From positions 1 to 26,927 of the forward strand of contig CAZLEF010000096.1 in assembly GCA_964558465.1 (NCBI GenBank): a stretch of DNA of 26,927 bases, read 5' to 3'. The position numbers were made by a program, and so were the translations under genes. Numbering within the stretch: the first letter of the stretch is position 1; each line of letters begins with the position of its first letter. Below, piece by piece: positions 22,039 to 26,927 of the stretch. Under the pieces are notes generated by a model. The model had not been told where the DNA came from. It ran no database searches and saw nothing but the letters and a program-made list of their open reading frames with translations. Source of the DNA: JACJYC01 sp964558465 (GTDB taxonomy: Bacteria > Bacteroidota > Bacteroidia > Chitinophagales > Saprospiraceae).

Positions 22039-24477
22039 TTAAAAAACCAATACAGCCCCGGCCAGAAAGTGCCGGCCTGCCTGTGGGTAAAATCCGCTGT
22101 CCACATATGCTTCATTTCCGAACCGGTACCGGTAAGACCAGCCGTTGCTTTCATACCAGTGGTTGGTCCAATTGTTGACTGCCAGGGAAAATACCATTTC
22201 CTTGAACCCTTTTGGACGCAGCGTGAGTTTTGCCCTGATGTCGGAATAATAATAAGCCCGGAGAATATTGCTTTCGTCAGAGGAATTGTCCAGGTATTGT
22301 TTGCCGACATATTTGCCCAAAAGGCTGAACTCCAGTTCGTGCCTTGTTTTTTCTCCGACCGGGACCCAGGCGATTTCCCCGGCTGCCGTCCATTCAGGGG
22401 AAAATGCAAGGCCTGTGTTATTCCGGGGAATAGCGGTCTGGCCTGTCCAGTTGAAGGATTCGTCAAAGGTGTCAAGGTATTCCGTAAAAGAGCGGATTTT
22501 ATTTTTGCTCAAGGTGGTATTGGCGCTGATCCGGAGCCTGGCCGACAGACTCGTTTGTCCGTTCAGTTCAAGCCCGATCCGGTAGCTTTCCGGGATATTG
22601 ACCCGGATATAGGCGCCGTTGTCGTTGATCTGCCCGTTGAGGGCCAGTTGATCCTTGTAGTACATATAATAAATATTGGCTTCCAGGGCGGTCCTCAGGG
22701 TTTTCACCCGGTACCCGGTCTCCAGGTTGATCAGCTTTTCAACTTTGGGTTGCTGACTGCGCAGGTTATTCACGTAATCGTCCCTGTTGGGTTCCCTTTG
22801 CGCCACCCCGGCAGACAGGTACAAGTTTGCCCGGGCGTTTACCTGGTAGGATATGCCTGCTTTGGGATTGATGAAATCAAGGGTTTTCTGCTGCTCGACC
22901 CTTTCCAATTGGTCGGTAAGCCCCAAAAAAGTGTAATCGACCCTGCGCCATTGCAGGTCGATGAAACTGTTTAAACGGGTGTTCACCCGGAAATCGGCTT
23001 TGGCATAGAGGTTGAGATCTGATTTCAGGGCGTCGTTGTCATAATAGGGATGGCGTATGGTTCCGTTGGAAGCAAACTGCGACCAGATCACTTCGCCGAA
23101 ATGCCGGCCGTCGTACCGGTTGTAAGCGCCGCCGAGGGTAAAATTCAGCGAACTACCCGGATTCAGGTATCGAAGGCTATAGGTCATGCCGTAAAAATGG
23201 TTGTCCAGCCACCTCCGGCGGATAAGATCGGATGAAAAAATGGTTGTATCGCCGATATTTACGGGATCCAGGTCATAGTTTTCCAGGTTTTCCCCCGCTT
23301 TGTACTCTTCATAAAAGCCGGCGCCCCGGGTATAATGCAAAGCGGTGTTCAAGGTCCAGGCCGGGGACAATTCCTGGAAAAAATGCAATTGATAATGGGT
23401 CTGGGTGTAATCATCTACCTGGTTGTCGTAGGGGTCGCCCGGTTTCTCTGCGCCTGCCGGATTAAAGGTGCGCAGTTTGGGGTCGCTGACCAGGTTTGCC
23501 GGCACGCCGTACCAGGCCTGGTAAGTTTTTTCATGGCCGGAAAAGGTGATCAACTGCAGGGAACTCCGGTCGCCCAGATAAGCTGCGGAAAGGAAATAGG
23601 AATTCAGGTCGGCAGTTGCCCGGTCGATATACCCGTCGGAGGTGATCCTGGAAAGCCGGCCCTGTACCGAAAATTGTCTGTTCAAAAGCCCTGATCCGAA
23701 TTGAATGTTCCTTCTGAAGGTATTAAATGATCCGGCGCCCAGGTTCAGGCGGGCGAAAGGTTCGGTGTTGATTTGATTGGTCTTCAAATTTACGGTAGCC
23801 CCGAAGGCGCCTGCTCCGTTGGTGCTGGTACCTACGCCTCGCTGGATCTGGATCTCCTGGGCCGAGCTGATCACGTCCGGCAGATCAACCCAATATACTT
23901 GTTGGGATTCCGCATCATTGACTGGAATTCCGTTGATGGTGACATTGATCCGGCTCGGGTCCGTTCCCCTGATCCGGATACCGGTGTAACCGACCCCTGC
24001 ACCGGCGTCGGATGTTACCACGGCCGAGGGTGTCCACTGCATGGCGTATGGGGCGTCCTGGCCGAAATCCCCGGATGAAAGCGTCTCTTTTTTCAGGTTT
24101 GTAAAAGTAAAGGGTGAGTGTTCAGGCGCCCGGGTTGCCGACACCTCAAGTTGTGTCAGCAAAATGGATTTGGCGGACAGCCTGACGTCCAGTCTCAATG
24201 TTGTTTGCAGATCACCTGACTTAATTCTTTTTTTCTCTGTGGCAAACCCAAGGTAGGAAAAGGTGACAACATACTCGCCCGGGGGGATGTTGTCAATTAA
24301 ATAGGCGCCGGATGCCGTTGTAACGGTTCCGGCTTTTAACTGCGGGATGGCAACCTCAGCGCCTTCCAGCGGTTCTCCGGATTCATTCAAAACGGCGCCC
24401 TGCAAACTGGTTTGCCCCAGGCTTCGGAACGGAATGCCGGCCAGCAATAAGATCGTCAAATACAACTTCATGGTCAT
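22039..24477 (-). CDS. TonB-dependent outer-membrane receptor, probable thiamine uptake
   Basis: A large outer-membrane receptor. The frame is open further upstream, but I place the start at 24477 (MTMKLYLTILLLAG; 24471 also possible) because a signal peptide ending SLGQ begins there and the upstream part is the riboswitch leader. Order: signal peptide; carboxypeptidase D-like regulatory domain (LQGAVLNESGEPLEGAEVAI, about 23-110); plug domain with VGYTGIRIRGTDPSRINVTINGIPVNDAESQ and IQIQRGVGTSTNGAGAFGATVNL; then a 22-strand-type barrel ending in HFLAGAVLVF. The TPP riboswitch upstream points to thiamine or a precursor as substrate, as for the OMthi receptors of Bacteroides. No PnuT-type transporter or thiamine kinase gene follows. 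Length about 812 aa, complete. Confidence 0.93.
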   Translation of the reverse strand: MTMKLYLTILLLAGIPFRSLGQTSLQGAVLNESGEPLEGAEVAIPQLKAGTVTTASGAYLIDNIPPGEYVVTFSYLGFATEKKRIKSGDLQTTLRLDVRLSAKSILLTQLEVSATRAPEHSPFTFTNLKKETLSSGDFGQDAPYAMQWTPSAVVTSDAGAGVGYTGIRIRGTDPSRINVTINGIPVNDAESQQVYWVDLPDVISSAQEIQIQRGVGTSTNGAGAFGATVNLKTNQINTEPFARLNLGAGSFNTFRRNIQFGSGLLNRQFSVQGRLSRITSDGYIDRATADLNSYFLSAAYLGDRSSLQLITFSGHEKTYQAWYGVPANLVSDPKLRTFNPAGAEKPGDPYDNQVDDYTQTHYQLHFFQELSPAWTLNTALHYTRGAGFYEEYKAGENLENYDLDPVNIGDTTIFSSDLIRRRWLDNHFYGMTYSLRYLNPGSSLNFTLGGAYNRYDGRHFGEVIWSQFASNGTIRHPYYDNDALKSDLNLYAKADFRVNTRLNSFIDLQWRRVDYTFLGLTDQLERVEQQKTLDFINPKAGISYQVNARANLYLSAGVAQREPNRDDYVNNLRSQQPKVEKLINLETGYRVKTLRTALEANIYYMYYKDQLALNGQINDNGAYIRVNIPESYRIGLELNGQTSLSARLRISANTTLSKNKIRSFTEYLDTFDESFNWTGQTAIPRNNTGLAFSPEWTAAGEIAWVPVGEKTRHELEFSLLGKYVGKQYLDNSSDESNILRAYYYSDIRAKLTLRPKGFKEMVFSLAVNNWTNHWYESNGWSYRYRFGNEAYVDSGFYPQAGRHFLAGAVLVF

Positions 24478-24548
24478 TTTTTTAAAACCCTGCAATCCAC
24501 ATGCCCCGGGGCGGGGATGTACTTGATGATTGCCATTGATGATCAGAC

Positions 24549-24618
24549 GCAGGCCTCGGGTTATTTGTCCGTTTCCGGATCGCAATACCTTGAAATAACC
24601 CTGAATCAAAATGCCTGC
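24549..24618 (-). promoter_or_regulatory. Probable riboswitch expression platform (nested stem)
   Basis: Between the aptamer and the receptor start, the RNA can form an outer stem (GCAGGC, 24618-24613, with GCCTGC, 24554-24549) and an inner 9-bp stem (GGGTTATTT, 24601-24593, minus-strand reading of AAATAACCC, with AAATAACCC at 24566-24558). The left outer arm belongs to GGCAGG, which is also complementary to CCTGCC in the aptamer, so the two pairings exclude each other. There is no T-run, so control is more likely at translation or by Rho than by an intrinsic terminator. Confidence 0.45.
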
Positions 24619-24627
24619 CAGAAGGTT

Positions 24628-24706
24628 TGACCTCCCTTCCCGGAATTACCCGGGCAGGTTCAATGGGTATGATCTCAGCCTGTTTAAAGTAAGGCACCCC
24701 AGTGAG
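24628..24706 (-). ncRNA. TPP riboswitch aptamer (THI element)
   Basis: On the minus strand the sequence reads ACTGGGGTGCC, a short P3 arm, then CTGAGATCATACCC, TTGAACCTG, GGGTAATTCC and AAGGGA in order. These are the conserved blocks of the thiamine pyrophosphate aptamer (GGGGUGCC, CUGAGA, ACCC, GAACCUG, UAAU.CC, AGGGA). The P1 closing pairs are at the ends. It sits between a good promoter and the TonB-dependent receptor, so the receptor should be switched off when TPP is plentiful. Confidence 0.95.
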
Positions 24707-24716
24707 AACAACGCTG

Positions 24717-24748
24717 CAAAGGTAAGCTGCGGCGGGCTATTTACCAAA
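24717..24748 (-). promoter_or_regulatory. Bacteroidota-type promoter of the TPP riboswitch-receptor transcript
   Basis: Minus strand: TTTG (24748-24745), 20-nt spacer, TACCTTTG (24724-24717), an exact match to the consensus. The start of transcription would be about 24710, only a few bases before the aptamer, as expected for a riboswitch leader. Confidence 0.78.
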
Positions 24749-24785
24749 TCGTTTCTTTTTCTCCGGTGAATGCCTGGTGCAGATG

Positions 24786-25631
24786 TTACCGGCTGTGAAA
24801 AACGGCCAATCCCTTAACAGGGTCGCCTTCTATTTTGCCAAGCGGATATCCAAAATCCCGAAGGGAATCTTCCAGGATTTCTGAAAAATGAACTGCAACG
24901 GAACCGGTGAAGAACACGGGAAGGATGGCATCAGGGGACAAAATCGGAATATGGCGTTGCAAAAACAGGTCGAACCGGGTTTTTACAAGATTGCGCATAA
25001 AAGGGTGGGTTTTGTGCTGGCCAATGAACCGGGCAAACTCCGCCAGATAGCGGCTCGGGTATTCAAGGCGGTAGACCGCTTCAATTATGGTATCCCTGCT
25101 TACCGGGAATTCCCGGAGAAAATGGCTGGACAGATCCCCCGGGGTTTCGGCGTAGAGCCATGCGGAAATCCAGGTTTTTCCCAGGTCGGCGCCACTTCCT
25201 TCATCCCCCAGAATGAATCCAAGGCCGCCTGCGGTTCGCACAATCTGATCCCCGTCGTACAAGGCAGAATTGGAACCTGTGCCCAAAATACAGGCAATGC
25301 CCGGGTCCCGCTGGCACAGGGCGCGGGCCGCAGCCAGCAGATCGGTATTGACCTTAACTTCTTTTGCCAACGGGAAAACAACTTGCAGGGCGGCTGCTAT
25401 CCGGTCTTTGGAAGATTGACTGTTGCAACCGGTTCCGTAATAAAAGATGGCCTGAAGGCTGGAATCGTATCCTTCCGCACCCTCACGGAAGGCTTGTTCC
25501 AGCCCGGCATCCGTCAGAAAAAACGGATGAATGCCGGGAAAGGTACTGGCGCCGGTCAAAATGCCATCCCTGATCCAGGCCCAGGCGGATTTGGTCGCTC
25601 CGCTTTCAATAATTAAAATGGTTTCCTTCAT
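24786..25631 (-). CDS. BadF/BcrA-type ATPase family sugar kinase (MurNAc/GlcNAc kinase-like)
   Basis: An ASKHA-fold kinase of the BadF/BadG/BcrA/BcrD family, 281 aa. Visible elements are the phosphate-1 loop IIESGATKSAWAWI (about 6-19), FYYGTGCN, CILGTGSNSALYDG (phosphate 2), GGLGFILGDEGSGADLGK and the adenosine-side VFFTGSVAVHF near the C-terminus. GDEGSGADLGK is typical of N-acetylglucosamine-kinase-like members. It starts 45 bp after murQ on the same strand, so I infer that it phosphorylates MurNAc (and perhaps GlcNAc) to give the MurQ substrate, like MurK of Clostridium and Tannerella. The substrate is not proven by sequence. Confidence 0.85.
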   Translation of the reverse strand: MKETILIIESGATKSAWAWIRDGILTGASTFPGIHPFFLTDAGLEQAFREGAEGYDSSLQAIFYYGTGCNSQSSKDRIAAALQVVFPLAKEVKVNTDLLAAARALCQRDPGIACILGTGSNSALYDGDQIVRTAGGLGFILGDEGSGADLGKTWISAWLYAETPGDLSSHFLREFPVSRDTIIEAVYRLEYPSRYLAEFARFIGQHKTHPFMRNLVKTRFDLFLQRHIPILSPDAILPVFFTGSVAVHFSEILEDSLRDFGYPLGKIEGDPVKGLAVFHSR

Positions 25632-25676
25632 TGGGTTCGGAATTGGCCGGCAGGCATCCCAAATTTGCCGGAATCG

Positions 25677-26492
25677 TTATTGCGGCTTGCCGCCGGCGGA
25701 TTCCAGCGCTTTCCGGACATTGCCGTATTTGAGCAAGAGTTCGTTGGATTGTTCGTAGCTCAATTGAAGCGCATGCATCAGTATTTTGGTGCCCCGGTCC
25801 ACGAGTTTGGTATTGCTCAGTTTCATGTCCACCATCTTGTTGTCCATCACCCTCCCCAGCTTGATCATGACACTGGTGCTGATCATGTTGAGGACAAGTT
25901 TTTGGGCGGTACCGGCTTTCATGCGGGTACTGCCGGTTACGAACTCCGGCCCCACAATTACCTCAACCGGATGATCGGCATATTGGGTGATCGGCGCGCC
26001 GGGGTTGCAGGTAATGCATCCGGTGGCGATATGGTTTTCCTGGCAATGGCGCAATCCATGAACCACGTAGGGCGTCGTTCCGGAAGCAGCGATGCCGATC
26101 ACAACGTCCTGAGGATTGATGAAGTATTGTTTCAGGTCATGCCAGCACAGCTCAGGGTTGTCCTCGGCCGCTTCCACTGCCCTCCGGATGGCCTGGTCGC
26201 CTCCTGCGATAAGGCCGATCACCATCCCTTCCGGCACTCCGTAGGTGGGAGGGCATTCTGAGGCATCAAGGATGCCAAGCCGGCCGCTGGTGCCGGCGCC
26301 GACATAAAACAACCGGCCGCCTTCCTGCATTTTTTCGGCAATCATATCCACAAGGGCCTCGATGGCCGGTATCGCTTTTTTTACAGCGCCCGGAACCGTT
26401 TGATCCTCCTGATTCATGTTCTCCAATAATTCCCTGGTCGACATTTGGTCCAGGTTTCTGTATCTGGATGTCGCTTCGGTAATTTTTTCCAT
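25677..26492 (-). CDS. murQ: N-acetylmuramic acid 6-phosphate etherase
   Basis: MurQ cleaves the lactyl ether of MurNAc-6-phosphate to give GlcNAc-6-phosphate and D-lactate in cell-wall recycling; cytosolic SIS-domain protein. I chose the internal ATG at 26492 (MEKITEATSRYRNLD), which matches the usual family start; a longer start at 26510 is possible. It shows LFYVGAGTSGRLGILDASECPPTYG with catalytic Glu79 and the second acid Glu110 (matching Glu83 and Glu114 of E. coli), VIGIAASGTTPYV, GPEFVTGSTRMKAGTAQKLVLN and VDMKLSNTKL. Length about 271 aa, slightly short of the E. coli enzyme. The following kinase gene probably supplies its substrate. Confidence 0.96.
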   Translation of the reverse strand: MEKITEATSRYRNLDQMSTRELLENMNQEDQTVPGAVKKAIPAIEALVDMIAEKMQEGGRLFYVGAGTSGRLGILDASECPPTYGVPEGMVIGLIAGGDQAIRRAVEAAEDNPELCWHDLKQYFINPQDVVIGIAASGTTPYVVHGLRHCQENHIATGCITCNPGAPITQYADHPVEVIVGPEFVTGSTRMKAGTAQKLVLNMISTSVMIKLGRVMDNKMVDMKLSNTKLVDRGTKILMHALQLSYEQSNELLLKYGNVRKALESAGGKPQ

Positions 26493-26564
26493 GCCTTGAT
26501 TTTTTTTCATAGCAGATATAAAATTGCATTAATTTTATTTTATCTTCGCCCCGCAATAATGCAT

Positions 26565-26641
<77 letters not shown>

Positions 26642-26675
26642 AACGGCCTTCTTTTTGGATGGCCGTTTTTATTTT
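26642..26675 (+). terminator. Intrinsic terminator of tRNA-Ala
   Basis: AACGGCC (26642-26648) pairs with GGCCGTT (26661-26667), with a 12-nt loop and TTTTTATTTT following. It begins directly after the CCA end of the tRNA. Confidence 0.85.
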
Positions 26676-26813
26676 GTCCCGGGTCATATACGGTTCTTCC
26701 TTCGATTTTCCGTCAATCGCTTCGCCGGCGCGGCGATCCTTTTTGAGGCCGCTTGTTCTGCCCTGAAAAGCGGCATAAAGCTAAGCAGTTCATGCAAATT
26801 ATAGCCTATTTAA

Positions 26814-26842
26814 TTGCAAGCAAAAGAGAATTGCTACCTTTG
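26814..26842 (+). promoter_or_regulatory. Bacteroidota-type promoter of trkA
   Basis: TTG (26814-26816), 18-nt spacer and TACCTTTG (26835-26842) match the consensus; the ATG of the TrkA gene is 31 bp downstream. Between the tRNA terminator and this promoter (26676-26813) I see nothing else. Confidence 0.65.
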
Positions 26843-26873
26843 CAAGCCGGATGATGGGTTTAATTTCTCAAAA

Positions 26874-26927
26874 ATGAAAATTGTAATTGCCGGAGCGGGC
26901 GATATTGGCTACCATCTGGCTAAATTA
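26874..26927 (+). CDS. trkA: TrkA-like potassium uptake protein, N-terminus only (partial)
   Basis: Only 18 codons are in the window: MKIVIAGAGDIGYHLAKL. This is the N-terminal Rossmann strand and the GAGDIG dinucleotide loop typical of TrkA, the NAD(H)-binding regulatory subunit of the Trk potassium channel. The preceding promoter supports this start. Other RCK/Rossmann proteins begin in a similar way, so the name is provisional until the rest is seen. Confidence 0.65.
   Translation, partial: MKIVIAGAGDIGYHLAKL

Noticed and set aside
22015..22974. 319-codon open frame on the plus strand opposite the TonB-dependent receptor
   Set aside because: Antisense to the barrel coding region of an intact receptor; no family motifs.
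26524..26548. Promoter for tRNA-Ala (TTG and TATCTTCG)
   Set aside because: The location is sensible, but the spacer is 14 nt and the -7 box has a mismatch, so support is weak.

Overview
The window looks like a chromosomal segment of a Bacteroidota bacterium, probably Saprospiria or a relative; the placement is inferred from gene content, not from a marker gene. Supporting signs are Bacteroidota-type promoters (TTTG, about 19-20 nt, TAnnTTTG), no clear Shine-Dalgarno sequences, a TonB-dependent receptor with a carboxypeptidase-like N-terminal domain, a decayed type IX secretion (T9SS) sorting domain, a histidine kinase with reg_prop propellers and a Y_Y_Y domain paired with a LytTR regulator, and a UbiA-Maf cluster. 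About half the bases are G or C.

Layout. 1-2600 (+): two tandem family-5 (peptide/oligopeptide type) ABC solute-binding proteins, the first cut by the window edge. 2700-9400 (-): housekeeping genes read leftward, pyrF, carA, eno, a DivIC/FtsB-like gene, sucD, a PhzF-family gene and a Cys/Met-metabolism PLP enzyme. 9480-11831 (+): pgi and a DUF502 membrane protein. 12041-19645 (+): an envelope module made of yceI, a histidine kinase and a LytTR response regulator, then two haem-motif lipoproteins, an OB-fold protein, a second yceI and a frameshifted DUF5777-like barrel protein. 19720-19933 (-): remnant of a T9SS sorting domain. 19943-21987 (+): a degenerate KdsC-like HAD protein, a UbiA prenyltransferase and Maf. 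22039-24477 (-): a TonB-dependent receptor under a TPP riboswitch, so probably a thiamine-uptake receptor. 24786-26492 (-): a BadF-type amino-sugar kinase and murQ for peptidoglycan recycling. 26565-26641 (+): tRNA-Ala(GGC). 26874 to the end (+): the start of trkA.

The most notable signal is a pair of matched operator-like sites. One lies upstream of the yceI/kinase/regulator operon (11951-11980), the other upstream of the haem-lipoprotein/yceI operon (16216-16245). Each is a direct repeat of CCCGTTC(G/A)G with an exact 21-bp period, fits the published LytTR-site pattern closely, and sits 42-43 bp upstream of a Bacteroidota -7 box. The LytTR regulator gene lies between them. The simplest reading is that this two-component system controls its own operon and the neighbouring set of haem-motif lipoproteins and YceI, forming a self-contained, apparently undescribed envelope regulon. 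Other points of interest are a 7-bp duplication that frameshifts the barrel gene, a heptamer tandem repeat upstream of the PLP enzyme, and a 60-bp palindrome.
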